This document shows, in pieces, positions 1 to 9,117 of a DNA stretch of 64,000 nt. A model generated the notes under the pieces. The model did not search any database. It saw only the letters and a program-made list of their open reading frames with translations, and was not told the origin of the DNA. Source of the DNA: Clostridiaceae bacterium (lineage in GTDB: Bacteria > Bacillota > Clostridia > DSM-8532); NCBI GenBank assembly GCA_012840245.1, contig DULR01000015.1, positions 1-64,000 on the forward strand, given 5' to 3'. Position numbers and translations under genes: made by a program. Every line of letters starts with the position of its first letter. The stretch's first letter is position 1.

Positions 1-34
1 AAATATTTGTTTCTAAGTGAATTTTTATGTAAAA

Positions 35-1063
35 TCAAAGTACATGACAAGGTGTCCGGATGTATCCGGTTTTATTGTCCGGATACTCCCGGAAATACTG
101 TCCGAATAATCCGGAATACGCACAGAACATGTCCCGCTTATACAGGATAAATGCAACAACCAGTGACAGCACCACTGAGCCTATGAATACGAACAGCCAC
201 ATAAACGGATGTCCCTCATTCGGGAGCGGGAAATTCTGTCCGAAAAAGCTGTAAACCATATTAGGTATTGCCATAACGATGGTTATGGCAGCCAGGAATT
301 TCATGACTTCATTCTGATTGTTTGAAATTACCGATGCGAAAGCATCCATCATCCCACTCAGAATCGAGCTGTAAATGGTTGCCATTTCAATGGCCTGCTT
401 GTTCTCAATGATGGTATCCTCAAGGATGTCGGCATCTTCTTCATACATCTTGATGTACTTGCCTTTCAGCAGCCTCTCCAGAACAGTCTCATTCGATTTC
501 AGGGAGGTATTGAAGTACACAAGGCTCTTGCTCAGGTCCATCAGCTTGTACAGTTCCTTATTGCGCATGGACTTATGGAGCGAGTTTTCAAGCAGCTCGC
601 TCTTTTTGTCGATATGCTTCAGGTATTTCAGATAATCTGTAGATACATAATAAAGGATCTGAAGAATAAAGCGCGTTTTCTTATAAGTATAGAAATCGCG
701 TATCTGCCCGTTTCTGAACCTTTCAAGGACAGACGACGGCTTGCCGCTGATGGTGATGATATAATCATCGCGCACCAACAGAAGGCCCAGGGGCATGGTT
801 TCGAACTTTATGGACTTATCGTCTTCAAAGACATAAGGTATGTCGACAATTATAAGGGTCTGATCCCCGTCAACGTCGATACGTGGTTTTTCCTCTTCGT
901 CAAGGGCATCCCTGATGAAATTCTGCTCGATTTCAGCATTTCTTACAACAAATTCGATTTCTTCCTCTGTGGGAGCAACAAGATTGATCCAGCAGCCCTT
1001 TTCTATAAAATCAAGGCTCACGAGCTCATGCCCGTCGGTCCGTGTCTTATAGATTTCCAGCAT
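35..1063 (-). CDS. corA: CorA-family magnesium/divalent cation channel with variant GQN motif
   Basis: CorA-family inner-membrane channel, most likely for Mg2+ uptake. The long soluble N-terminal region is followed by two C-terminal membrane helices (about residues 255-275 and 290-315), the CorA layout. The family signature GMN at the end of helix 1 reads GQN here (about residues 275-277, in the context FFGQNF), so the usual Met is replaced by Gln. About 28 residues follow helix 2, longer than the usual short tail. An ATG 36 bases further upstream is open, but the start at 1063 has the RBS AGAAGGTG six bases before it. An M-box riboswitch in the leader supports Mg2+ as the substrate. Family assignment is firm; the effect of the GQN change is unknown. 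Confidence 0.93.
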   Translation of the reverse strand: MLEIYKTRTDGHELVSLDFIEKGCWINLVAPTEEEIEFVVRNAEIEQNFIRDALDEEEKPRIDVDGDQTLIIVDIPYVFEDDKSIKFETMPLGLLLVRDDYIITISGKPSSVLERFRNGQIRDFYTYKKTRFILQILYYVSTDYLKYLKHIDKKSELLENSLHKSMRNKELYKLMDLSKSLVYFNTSLKSNETVLERLLKGKYIKMYEEDADILEDTIIENKQAIEMATIYSSILSGMMDAFASVISNNQNEVMKFLAAITIVMAIPNMVYSFFGQNFPLPNEGHPFMWLFVFIGSVVLSLVVAFILYKRDMFCAYSGLFGQYFREYPDNKTGYIRTPCHVL

Positions 1064-1245
1064 TGGAATCACCTTCTTTCTATAAAAATCACCTCTCATG
1101 AAATTTGCCCGGTCAGCAGCAAAGCTTACACCGGTATCAAAATCTCTTCTGGTTACCTGAATTCAGCCCGGTGCCGCATACTAAAACTCTTTCCGTCACC
1201 GCAGCAATATAGATATTTCCCATGAATCCAAGTTTTCAGAGATTC

Positions 1246-1268
1246 AAAAAAAGCCCGCCGGAGCGGAC
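1246..1268 (-). terminator. Riboswitch expression-platform terminator
   Basis: A 6-bp stem GUCCGC / GCGGGC closes a UCCG loop and is followed by seven U residues on the minus strand. It sits directly after the M-box aptamer and upstream of corA, as expected for a Mg2+-induced terminator. Confidence 0.85.
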
Positions 1269-1455
1269 ATGTATCATTACTTTCATAATAATCATTCCCC
1301 CGTCATTGAGCTTTGGCACTATACAGCTTAGGCTTACACCAGCTACATTAAACAAAACCTTAATCCGGCAATGTCTGTTTACCCATTGGCGTCTCTCGAC
1401 GTTTCCGGGCAGCAGCGTTTGTCCGTATAGGAGCCTCACCTAATAGAGAATTCTA
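1246..1455 (-). promoter_or_regulatory. M-box (ykoK) magnesium riboswitch
   Basis: Read on the minus strand this leader carries the conserved M-box blocks: TTAGGTGAGGCTCCTATA near 1430-1445, GCTGCTGCCCGGAAACGTCG followed by AGAGACGCCAATGGGTAA (about 1380-1420), and AAGCTGTATAGTGCCAAAGC (about 1310-1330). It ends in an intrinsic terminator at 1246-1268. M-box RNAs bind Mg2+ and terminate transcription of Mg transporters when Mg2+ is high. It lies upstream of corA with about 180 nt more leader between the terminator and the start codon. Exact ends are estimated. Confidence 0.93.
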
Positions 1456-1472
1456 TTGATTTAACCATTTAA

Positions 1473-1501
1473 ATTATAGACATTATTACATGCGACGTCA
1501 A
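1473..1501 (-). promoter_or_regulatory. SigA-type promoter of the M-box/corA transcript
   Basis: Minus-strand -35 TTGACG (1496-1501) and -10 TATAAT (1473-1478) are separated by exactly 17 bp and lie just upstream of the M-box RNA. Confidence 0.8.
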
Positions 1502-1680
1502 CTGGGAAAATGCTTAGAAAAAGAATGTGGGTATTTATATTATGTTGTTACATTTTGTATTTTTCCTTTAAAATATTGTAATAAAAATGCTATAATATTC
1601 CGAAGGATAACTATTATTAAACGGGGGAGTGTACAACTTAAGGCTGCATGATAGATTAATGGTTTTATGGATGTGTTGTT

Positions 1681-3498
1681 ATGAAGATCGGCCTTGTTTT
1701 AGGGATATTGAACAATGATCTGTGTGATAATATCGTTAAATATGTCTCTAAAGAAGTTTCTTCCCGAAATGCACAATTAATAGTTATAGAATGCGGTGAC
1801 GCTGATTGCGTCGATATAGACGAATTATCCGAAACTTCGATATTCAGGATCATCGAAAGTGAATGTCTTGACGGCATAATCATTGTTACTAGCACTTTGT
1901 CCGGTAAAAAAACCAGGGATTTGGTCGAGTTTGTTATAAAAAGATCAGGAAAGCCGGCCGTATCGGCAGGCGACAGGTTGGAAGGCATCCCGTCTGTTGT
2001 CTTCGATTATGAATCAGGCTTCGACAGTATCATTTCGCATTTTGCTTCACATAAAATCACTAATTTTGCATTTGTCTCAGGTCCTTTGTCAGATCTTGAC
2101 AACCTGTCGAGATGCAACGCATTTTTTAGAGCAGCGGAAAAGCATGGTCTCGATATTCCACAGCATCTTATACTTGAAGGGACAGACGGATATATGCCGG
2201 GATACGGCTGTGCAAGAAAGCTTTTACCTTTTGTGAAAGACACCTCTGTCAGGGCTGTGGTATGCTCTGACGATGAGCTCGCCATATCGGTCATCAAGTG
2301 TTTCAGGGACAATGGCATCAGTGTCCCCGGAGATGTGGCAGTATCAGGCTATAACAATTCATTTCCGGCAGTATGCAGTAAGGCTCTTACGTCTGTAGAC
2401 AGACGTCTTGACCAGTTATTCGGGAGATCTGCAGCTGTTCTGTTTGAACAGATCTTCAAGCGCAATAACGACATCGTCTTTTCATGCAAACCAGAACTCG
2501 CTCCCGGGCGAAGCTGCGGCTGTGATATAAAGCTGCAGGCCGGCGATGATATTATCTGTCGGTGGACAAGGTTCAACGGACTGAGAGGAAAGATTTCAGG
2601 TTCAGGCGATGAAAAGATCATCTCCAGGCTTGCCCAATATCTTGAGGACAATAATGTCACCCATTGCTATGTAATCCAGAAGGACCAGCCTTCCAAATGT
2701 GCATGCCAGGAAACCCTGAAAGGAACATTATTCTTCGGCTATACGAAAGGGAAGATCGTTTCATGCTCCAAGCCTTTTTCTCTGACTGAAATACTCCCCA
2801 GGCATATTATGCACGAAATAAGAGAGCCGATGGTCATCAAGCCATTATTTCAGTACGGCTTTTTGTTCATTTCCATATCCGATTCCATGGCTTCATTCAT
2901 TGATGACCTGGCTTTGGAGCTAAGCCAGCACTTTGCGTACCTTTATGCCATAAATGAGCAAAAACGATTGGAAAAGGAGATCGCCGACGCCCACGAAAGC
3001 CTGATGATATCCAACAGGCGATTAAATGAACTTAATGTTAAGGATAACCTTAACAAGCTCATCAACATACGCCACCTGGCATCGAACATGCTTCAGAGCC
3101 GCGGGGGAAGCAAAGGTGAATATGTGCTGATCATCGCGGAGATCGATAACTTTAACGAGATAAATGCCCGCTATGGCTTCAGCGAAGGGGAGTTCGTAAT
3201 TTCCTGTGTTTCAGGCATCCTAAGCAAATCCATAAGAGACGATGACTTCTTATCCCATCAATACTGTGAACGATATGTGCTTCTGGTCAAAAACGTCCAT
3301 AAAGATCCTACAGGAGCAATTGCCAAACGGTTTATCAAAGCTCTGGACGAGCTGAACAGCACTTTGAAGAAGCCTTATACCATCAGCTTCAGCTGGGGAT
3401 TTGCCCAGGCAAACATTGATAATGATTTTGAAAAGGCATATAATGAAGCGGAGCAGAATCTTCTCCTCAACAAACAGAAGCTCCTGCCCCGCGGTTAG
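1681..3498 (+). CDS. Cytosolic LacI-type ligand-binding domain fused to a degenerate GGDEF domain
   Basis: 605-residue soluble protein with no signal peptide, membrane segment or HTH. Residues about 1-285 look like the periplasmic-binding-protein-like sensor of LacI/GalR regulators (for example VVCSDDELAISVIKCFRDNG and VAVSGYNNS, then the Cys-rich GRSCGC typical after that domain). A middle region of unknown fold follows, then a short coiled coil (about 420-455) and a GGDEF-type domain (about 455-600) with the EIDNFNEINARYGFSEGE core. The active-site loop reads YCERY where GGDEF is expected, so diguanylate cyclase activity is unlikely. No good SD precedes the ATG at 1681; an upstream in-frame stop at 1657 limits the start. 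A TATAAT box at 1591-1596 has only a weak -35. Role inferred: intracellular sugar-responsive signalling or an effector-binding scaffold. Confidence 0.8.
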   Translation: MKIGLVLGILNNDLCDNIVKYVSKEVSSRNAQLIVIECGDADCVDIDELSETSIFRIIESECLDGIIIVTSTLSGKKTRDLVEFVIKRSGKPAVSAGDRLEGIPSVVFDYESGFDSIISHFASHKITNFAFVSGPLSDLDNLSRCNAFFRAAEKHGLDIPQHLILEGTDGYMPGYGCARKLLPFVKDTSVRAVVCSDDELAISVIKCFRDNGISVPGDVAVSGYNNSFPAVCSKALTSVDRRLDQLFGRSAAVLFEQIFKRNNDIVFSCKPELAPGRSCGCDIKLQAGDDIICRWTRFNGLRGKISGSGDEKIISRLAQYLEDNNVTHCYVIQKDQPSKCACQETLKGTLFFGYTKGKIVSCSKPFSLTEILPRHIMHEIREPMVIKPLFQYGFLFISISDSMASFIDDLALELSQHFAYLYAINEQKRLEKEIADAHESLMISNRRLNELNVKDNLNKLINIRHLASNMLQSRGGSKGEYVLIIAEIDNFNEINARYGFSEGEFVISCVSGILSKSIRDDDFLSHQYCERYVLLVKNVHKDPTGAIAKRFIKALDELNSTLKKPYTISFSWGFAQANIDNDFEKAYNEAEQNLLLNKQKLLPRG

Positions 3499-3530
3499 TA
3501 TTTTTAAGATAACGATCTTACGATATTTTA

Positions 3531-5354
3531 TTATGCTTCAAAAGCCATTTTCCCCTGTTCTTCGATCAGCTGGTTCGTATAGAGCCTGTAGTAATAGCCC
3601 TTCTTCCTGATCAGCTGTTTATGGTTGCCTTCTTCGATGATCCTGCCCTTGTCGATAACCAGGATTCTGTCTGCAGATCTTATTGTGGAAAGCCTATGAG
3701 CTATGATAAAGCTGGTCCTGCCCGCCAGAGCCTTATGCAGGGCATCCTGTATCAGATGTTCGGTCTCTGTGTCTACAGATGATGTCGCCTCATCCAGCAC
3801 GAACATACCCGGATCGGACAATATGGCCCGGGCGAAAGAAATCAGCTGCTTCTGGCCGGTGGAAAGACGGCTTCCCCTCTCTCCCACCTCAGTGTCATAA
3901 CCCTTTTCAAGATTCATGATGAAGTCGTGGGCATTGACTATCTTCGCAGCTTCGATAATGTCCTCCATGGTCGCGTTCTGTCTGCCGTATGCAATATTCT
4001 CCTTTACGGTTCCGCTGAACAGGTGAGGCTCCTGAAGAACGTATCCTATGTTTGAATAAACCCAGAGCAGAGGCCTTTCCCTGTAATCCAATCCGTCGAT
4101 CAGTATGCTTCCCTCAGTCGGTTCGTAAAAACGGCAGGCCAGGTTGACGATGGTAGTTTTCCCCGATCCTGTCTCCCCGACAAGTGCAATGGTCTCGCCG
4201 GCTTTGATTTTGAGATTGAAGTTTTCAAGGATGTTTCCGCCTTCCTTATAGCGGAAGGTGACATTCCTGAATTCGATATCTCCAACGAACTTCGGCCACT
4301 CTTCACGGTTGGAATCGAACATTTGACCGAAACGCTCCGTAACCTCGGGGCTGTCCACAATGTCGTTTTCCGTATCCAGCAGAGTCACGACTCTCTCGGC
4401 AGAAGCCTGGGTGTACTGAAGCTCCGTGAACACCCTGGCAAATTGCTTGACAGGTTCAAAGAACTGTACAGCATAGGAACTGAAGACAACTATGGTTCCG
4501 TAGCTTATGGCATTCTCTCCGATCTGCGCACCGCTCTTCCAGAGGACAAGGCCTGTGGCTATACTTCCCAGAAACAGAATTATCGGCGTATAGATCGATG
4601 AGATGGTGGCGGCTTTTACCGTGAAGTTTTTCATCTCGGAGGTCAGATCCTTAAACTCATTCAGCATATGTCCTTCAATGCTTAAGGACTTAATGGTCTT
4701 CGCTCCCGTAATGCCTTCATTGAAGCCTGCAGTTATCTGGGAGTTGAGCCTTCTGGCTTTTCTGAAATTATGCAGGATTATTTTCTGGAATATCATGCTT
4801 ATGATGACCAGAAAAGGTACTACAGACAAGACCAGAAGCGCATAACCGACATGGGTTATCAGCATCATGACAGTCATAATGACGATCAGGAAAATAGACC
4901 AGAAGAAATCGACCAGATGCCATGATAAGGTCACTCCGAGCCTTTTTACGTCAGAGGTCAGACGCGCCATGATCCAGCCTACCGGGGTCCTGTCGCAGTA
5001 GGCGATGGAAAGCTCCTGCAGCTTGTTGAAAGCGGCTTTCCTTATATCATACGGTATACTGTTCTCCACCTTGCCCGCGTTGAGTATCATGAGCCTTACG
5101 TTGGCAGCCTGGAACACCACCAGCCCCAGAGCTATGAGGCAGTAGATCCAGAAACCGTCAAGACTGTGATTTACCGCAAACAAGTCTATGGCATACTGGT
5201 TGAGCTTAGGAAAGACTGCATCGACCAGAGCCAATAAGACCATTTGTATTATCAAAACAATTATTTCTTTTTTATAAGGTTTCGCGAATACCAGCAGCCT
5301 TTTGAATGTTTCAAGGTCAAAGCGCTTGCTGTATTCCTGTTCTTCAAAATGCAT
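3531..5354 (-). CDS. Heterodimeric ABC exporter, subunit with the catalytic-Glu NBD
   Basis: Half-transporter of 607 residues: six-helix exporter domain (about 20-320) and a C-terminal NBD (about 355-595). The Walker A reads GETGSGKTT, Walker B ends FVLDEATS with the catalytic Glu, and the H-loop is IIAHRLSTI. The ABC signature is degenerate, LSTGQ rather than LSGGQ. With the partner encoded upstream (5535-7325), this gives one consensus and one degenerate ATP site, the arrangement of BmrCD, LmrCD and TM287/288 exporters. It probably exports drugs, lipids or peptides; the substrate cannot be read from sequence. It is the second gene after its partner, 180 bp downstream across a dispersed repeat. 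The stop lies 32 bp from the convergent stop of the sensor gene at 3498. Confidence 0.92.
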   Translation of the reverse strand: MHFEEQEYSKRFDLETFKRLLVFAKPYKKEIIVLIIQMVLLALVDAVFPKLNQYAIDLFAVNHSLDGFWIYCLIALGLVVFQAANVRLMILNAGKVENSIPYDIRKAAFNKLQELSIAYCDRTPVGWIMARLTSDVKRLGVTLSWHLVDFFWSIFLIVIMTVMMLITHVGYALLVLSVVPFLVIISMIFQKIILHNFRKARRLNSQITAGFNEGITGAKTIKSLSIEGHMLNEFKDLTSEMKNFTVKAATISSIYTPIILFLGSIATGLVLWKSGAQIGENAISYGTIVVFSSYAVQFFEPVKQFARVFTELQYTQASAERVVTLLDTENDIVDSPEVTERFGQMFDSNREEWPKFVGDIEFRNVTFRYKEGGNILENFNLKIKAGETIALVGETGSGKTTIVNLACRFYEPTEGSILIDGLDYRERPLLWVYSNIGYVLQEPHLFSGTVKENIAYGRQNATMEDIIEAAKIVNAHDFIMNLEKGYDTEVGERGSRLSTGQKQLISFARAILSDPGMFVLDEATSSVDTETEHLIQDALHKALAGRTSFIIAHRLSTIRSADRILVIDKGRIIEEGNHKQLIRKKGYYYRLYTNQLIEEQGKMAFEA

Positions 5355-5447
5355 AAAGGTGTCACCTACTTTTTATTCATCATGTGAGAGCAAATCCCGT
5401 TTATCTTTTTATAAACTTTTGTCAGCTAAGTAAAACTTTTTCAATAG

Positions 5448-5505
5448 GTCATCCTGAGCGAAGCTACAGATTTGTGTAAGATTCTTCGCTTCGTTCAGAA
5501 TGACA
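5448..5505. repeat. Dispersed inverted repeat (TCATTCTGAGCGAAG family)
   Basis: Arms GTCATCCTGAGCGAAGC and GCTTCGTTCAGAATGACA are near-complementary around a short spacer. The same family occurs at 36086-36175, 36251-36332, 42788-42840 and partly at 46733-46762. It fills the gap between the two exporter genes. Confidence 0.8.
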
Positions 5506-5534
5506 TTTTTGTTGTGATACTTTTTCCATTAGTT

Positions 5535-7325
5535 TTAAGCAATATCCTCGCCCAGAGAGCTTTGGATCTCCCAGATCCTCTTGTAGATGCCGTTTCTGGA
5601 GATAAGCTCTTCGTGGCTGCCTTCCTCGGCGATCTTTCCTTTGTCAATTACCAGTATCTTATCGGCTTCAGCCAGTGTGGTGATCCTGTGGGATATTATA
5701 ATGGTAGTCGTATCCTTGCTTCTTTCTTTCAGGGCCTGCCTGATCTGGCTGTCTGTTTCGGTATCTACGGCACTTAAGGAGTCGTCAAATATCAGTATGG
5801 GAACATCCTTTGCCACCGTCCTGGCTATGGCTATTCGCTGCCTCTGGCCTCCCGAGAGTGTCACGCCTCTTTCACCGACGATGGTCTTATAGCCGCTTTC
5901 GAATTCCTCTATGGAATCATGGATGGAGGCTATGCGCGCAGCTTCATAAACTTTTTCCTCATCCTTCACATCGTCTCCAATCCTTATATTCTCATAAATG
6001 CTCCTGGAAAAGAGGAATGGCTCCTGGAGAACGATCCCTATATTCTTTCTTATCCATTCGCGGCTGATATCAGACAGCTCAACCCCGTCAATGGTTATGT
6101 GCCCCTTCTGGTAGTCGTACAGTCTGAATAGCAAATGCACAAGAGAGCTTTTACCCGAGCCGGTGGCTCCCAGGATCGCCACGGTGGAACCCTTTTCGAT
6201 CCTGAAGCTTATGCCGTCAAGAACGGGTTTGCCCTTCTCATACTCGAAGTACACATCGTCAAATACTATCTCACCCTGAATCGGTATATCCTTGAGGCCT
6301 TTGTGGTAGTCTTCAGGCTGCGAATCAAGGATCTCGCTGATCCTGCCCAGAGATACGAATGCCTGCCCCATAAATCCCATCATCTGGCCAAGTCCTCTGA
6401 GAGGCCAGACCATCATGCCTGCATAAATCGAAAAGGCTATTATGGTTCCAATGGAAATGATATCCTGGGTAGCCCAGTATGTTCCCACTATAAGGACCAG
6501 AGCATGCTGGAGCATGCATATAAGGTCGGTTCCTCCCCAGAAATCGGCCATCAGCTTTACGATCTTCAGGTTGAGCTTTCTGTATTTATCATTCTTTTCA
6601 TCGAATTTTTCTATCTCAAATTTCTGGGCTCCGAAGGCCTTGACCACCCGAACACCGGTCAGGTTTTCCTGGAGAGCTGCTGACATCACACCCTCGGCCT
6701 CATCGGTCTGAATGAAGATCTTCATCATATTGATGAAGAATCGGACCGTGATGACAAAAACTATGGGTATAAGCACGATCGATATCAGAGTATATTTCAG
6801 GCTTATCGGGATCATTATCGAAAGCACTATGATGACCTGGAATATTATCTGTATCGCATCGACCGATTGCCTTTCCACAAAGTTCTGCACCGTTTCTATG
6901 TCCGATGTGCATCTTTGGATAATGTCTCCTGTCTGCGCCTTTACATGATAGTCAAAGGGGAGCCTCATAAGATGGTTGTACAGTCTGTCCCTCATCCTCT
7001 TTGAAGAGGTTTGGGCGGCAACCGCCGAGAGTTTCCCCTTAAGGAACATGAACGTACCCTGGAGCACGGTTATCGCAACGATCACAACGAAAATGACCCA
7101 TAGATTGCTCCGTATGCTCTCTATTCCACCGATCTGCTCGATCAGTCTGTCAAAACCAAAAGGCAGATCAACAGGATTATCACCTATGACCGAATCAACG
7201 GTGAACTTGATGATCAGTGGTGAAAGGGCTGAAAATACAGTCATCAGCAAAACAGAAATTATCGCAAATATATATGTTCTGCCGCTTCCATGCAAATACT
7301 GCATCAGCAGTCTGAATTTTTTCAT
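5535..7325 (-). CDS. Heterodimeric ABC exporter, subunit with the degenerate-site NBD
   Basis: 596-residue half-transporter: exporter membrane domain (about 15-310) and NBD (about 340-585). The Walker A is GATGSGKSS and the signature is canonical LSGGQRQR, but the residue after the Walker B Asp is Asp rather than Glu (LIFDDSLSAVD). That loss of the catalytic base, matched by the degenerate LSTGQ of the partner at 3531-5354, means the two subunits form one inactive and one active ATP site. The H-loop is IISHRITTL. It lies 5' of its partner on the same strand. A 35-codon ORF with a strong RBS and a good promoter sits about 150 bp upstream and probably shares the transcript. Confidence 0.93.
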   Translation of the reverse strand: MKKFRLLMQYLHGSGRTYIFAIISVLLMTVFSALSPLIIKFTVDSVIGDNPVDLPFGFDRLIEQIGGIESIRSNLWVIFVVIVAITVLQGTFMFLKGKLSAVAAQTSSKRMRDRLYNHLMRLPFDYHVKAQTGDIIQRCTSDIETVQNFVERQSVDAIQIIFQVIIVLSIMIPISLKYTLISIVLIPIVFVITVRFFINMMKIFIQTDEAEGVMSAALQENLTGVRVVKAFGAQKFEIEKFDEKNDKYRKLNLKIVKLMADFWGGTDLICMLQHALVLIVGTYWATQDIISIGTIIAFSIYAGMMVWPLRGLGQMMGFMGQAFVSLGRISEILDSQPEDYHKGLKDIPIQGEIVFDDVYFEYEKGKPVLDGISFRIEKGSTVAILGATGSGKSSLVHLLFRLYDYQKGHITIDGVELSDISREWIRKNIGIVLQEPFLFSRSIYENIRIGDDVKDEEKVYEAARIASIHDSIEEFESGYKTIVGERGVTLSGGQRQRIAIARTVAKDVPILIFDDSLSAVDTETDSQIRQALKERSKDTTTIIISHRITTLAEADKILVIDKGKIAEEGSHEELISRNGIYKRIWEIQSSLGEDIA

Positions 7326-7477
7326 GATAAGAATCCTCCTTATGCCTGAAGACCATTGACAAATAAATAACGGTTCGTCCCCGAATACAAAGTCCCCAGG
7401 ACAACATAAACTGTGGCAGGAAATTTGTCCGGCCAGATTCGTATATTGAATGCAAGGTTTGGATTAAAGAGTGAGAA

Positions 7478-7585
7478 CTATTTTCTGCCGCGGTGGGCAA
7501 TGGATGAGAGGTTGGCGGCCGCGACAATGTTTAACCTTCCTTCCAATATTAATCTGGTATCATTCATCAACTTTTCTGTAAACAT
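7478..7585 (-). CDS. Small ORF of 35 codons ahead of the ABC exporter
   Basis: An ATG at 7585 is preceded by a near-perfect SD, GAAGGAGGT (7592-7600), six bases away, and opens a 35-residue frame ending HRGRK with TAG at 7478. The peptide is mixed charged/hydrophobic with no membrane helix or signal. A SigA-type promoter (7627-7655) lies just upstream. The stop is 152 bp before the exporter start. I recognise no family. It could be a leader peptide that couples translation to exporter expression, a small regulator, or the remnant of a longer gene. The strong initiation signals are the main evidence that it is translated. Confidence 0.5.
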   Translation of the reverse strand: MFTEKLMNDTRLILEGRLNIVAAANLSSIAHRGRK

Positions 7586-7626
7586 TTCACGACCTCCTTC
7601 CATAAGAATATAATCAAACATATAGT

Positions 7627-7655
7627 ATAATATAACAAAAATTCTCAAGAATCAA
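7627..7655 (-). promoter_or_regulatory. SigA-type promoter for the small ORF/ABC exporter transcript
   Basis: Minus-strand -35 TTGATT (7650-7655) and -10 TATTAT (7627-7632) with a 17-bp spacer, 40 bp before the SD of the 35-codon ORF. No other clear promoter is seen before the exporter. Confidence 0.65.
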
Positions 7656-7688
7656 TTGTTTTAGTAAATGAAATATTTTTGTAACATA

Positions 7689-9053
7689 CTACAGCAGGTT
7701 GAAGCTTTCTCTTAGGATCTCACTGACAGTAGGATGCGGAAATACCGTTTTGCCAAGCTCATTTGTCGTCAAACCGTGCTCTATGGCCATAACGGCTCCG
7801 AAGATAAATTCCGAAGCTCCGTTCCCGATGGCGTGCACCCCAAGCAAGGTGTTGGTAGCCCTGTCCTTTGAGCATTTGATCATACCCCTCGGAGTACCGC
7901 CTTCCACCGCATACCTGCCGCTAAGCATCATGGGCAGCTTTATGCCGGCAAAATCCACGCCTTTTTCCTTCAGGCTGTCTTCTGTTTCTCCGACCCAGGC
8001 AACTTCCGGGTTTGTGTATATTACAGAAGGGATAGCACCATAATTCATGGTTTCCTTCTTCCCCAGGATATTGGAAACAGCCACCTCTGCCTCCCTGTAT
8101 GCAGTGTGAGCAAGCATGTACCTGCCGTTTACATCCCCGGCGGCATATACGCCCTCCACATTGGTTTCCATATATTCGTTGGTTTCGATCCTTCCAGCGG
8201 AAATATCCAGGCCTATGTTTTCGAATCCCATATTCCTGATCCTGGGCTTCCTTCCGGTGCTTACAAGCACCTTGTCCCCTTCGATCAGCCTGGTTTCTTG
8301 ATCTGTTTCGACCTCAAGGCCATTGTCGTTCACTGCCTTGACCCTGGCTCCCAGAATAAACTCTATCCCCTTCTTTTCCATTTCTCGCTTCAATATCTGG
8401 GACAGCTCCAAATCGATATTCCCGCCTATATGGTCCAGCATATCGATCACTTTTACCGAGCTTCCGGCAGCTGAATAATATTGTGCCATCTCAAGGCCAA
8501 TGATGCCGCCGCCGAGTACCAGAAGCCTTTCTGGGACCTCGCTCAGTGAAAGGATCTCAGTGGATGTTATCGCAAAACCTTTTTTCAGCGCTTCATTGAT
8601 CCCTTTTATTGGAGGAATTGCGCTTTCAGAACCGGTACAGATCAGGAGTCTGCTGCTTTTTTCGGAATGGTTCTCTGAATCTACGCGGAATAAACCGTCT
8701 TCTTTTCCTGATATTACGGCTTTTTCCGGAATGATATTTACTCCCTGCTTTTTGAGACTGTCGTTTATGGATTGGCAAAGCGCTCTTACGATTCTGTCCT
8801 TGCTCTTCATGGCAGCCTGGTGATCGATTTTGACCCCTTCGGCCATGACTCCGTATCGCGCGGCATCCTTACCATATTCAAAAACCTTTGCCGTATGCAA
8901 AAGGAACTTGGAGGGAATGCAACCTTCGTTAAGGCATGTTCCCCCAAGCCTCTTTGCTTCAAAAAGAGAAACCTTCAATCCATTGTTTGCTGCAACAAGA
9001 GCGGCATGATATCCGGCAGGACCGCCGCCCATGATGATAAGATCAGAACTCAC
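7689..9053 (-). CDS. lpdA: Dihydrolipoyl dehydrogenase (L-protein / E3)
   Basis: 454-residue flavoprotein that reoxidises dihydrolipoyl groups with NAD+. It shows an FAD dinucleotide motif (GGGPAGYHAA, residues 8-17), the redox disulfide GGTCLNEGCIPSK (about 37-49), a second NAD-binding GGGIIGLE (about 177-184), the second FAD motif YAAGDVNG and the C-terminal interface His-Glu in FPHPTVSEI. The gcv operon and lipoate ligase lie upstream on the same strand, so it is most simply the L-protein of glycine cleavage. No pyruvate dehydrogenase genes are seen here. The start at 9053 begins MSSDLIIMGGGPAG, normal for the family. Confidence 0.95.
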   Translation of the reverse strand: MSSDLIIMGGGPAGYHAALVAANNGLKVSLFEAKRLGGTCLNEGCIPSKFLLHTAKVFEYGKDAARYGVMAEGVKIDHQAAMKSKDRIVRALCQSINDSLKKQGVNIIPEKAVISGKEDGLFRVDSENHSEKSSRLLICTGSESAIPPIKGINEALKKGFAITSTEILSLSEVPERLLVLGGGIIGLEMAQYYSAAGSSVKVIDMLDHIGGNIDLELSQILKREMEKKGIEFILGARVKAVNDNGLEVETDQETRLIEGDKVLVSTGRKPRIRNMGFENIGLDISAGRIETNEYMETNVEGVYAAGDVNGRYMLAHTAYREAEVAVSNILGKKETMNYGAIPSVIYTNPEVAWVGETEDSLKEKGVDFAGIKLPMMLSGRYAVEGGTPRGMIKCSKDRATNTLLGVHAIGNGASEFIFGAVMAIEHGLTTNELGKTVFPHPTVSEILRESFNLL

Positions 9054-9117
9054 GATAGTCTCCTGTCTGCAATTTTTGGTTAATTCTATTCTACCCTATT
9101 TTATCTGACTTGCAATA

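Noticed and set aside
1222-1443. Plus-strand 73-codon and minus-strand 67-codon frames
   Set aside because: They lie fully within the M-box riboswitch and its terminator; the conserved RNA blocks explain the sequence.
3499-3530. Terminator between the sensor gene and the ABC exporter
   Set aside because: TAAGAT-AACG-ATCTTA followed by a loose T run is too weak to claim in a 32-bp gap.
7195-7527. 110-codon minus-strand frame at the exporter start
   Set aside because: It overlaps the exporter N-terminus and the 35-codon ORF in another frame and has no SD.
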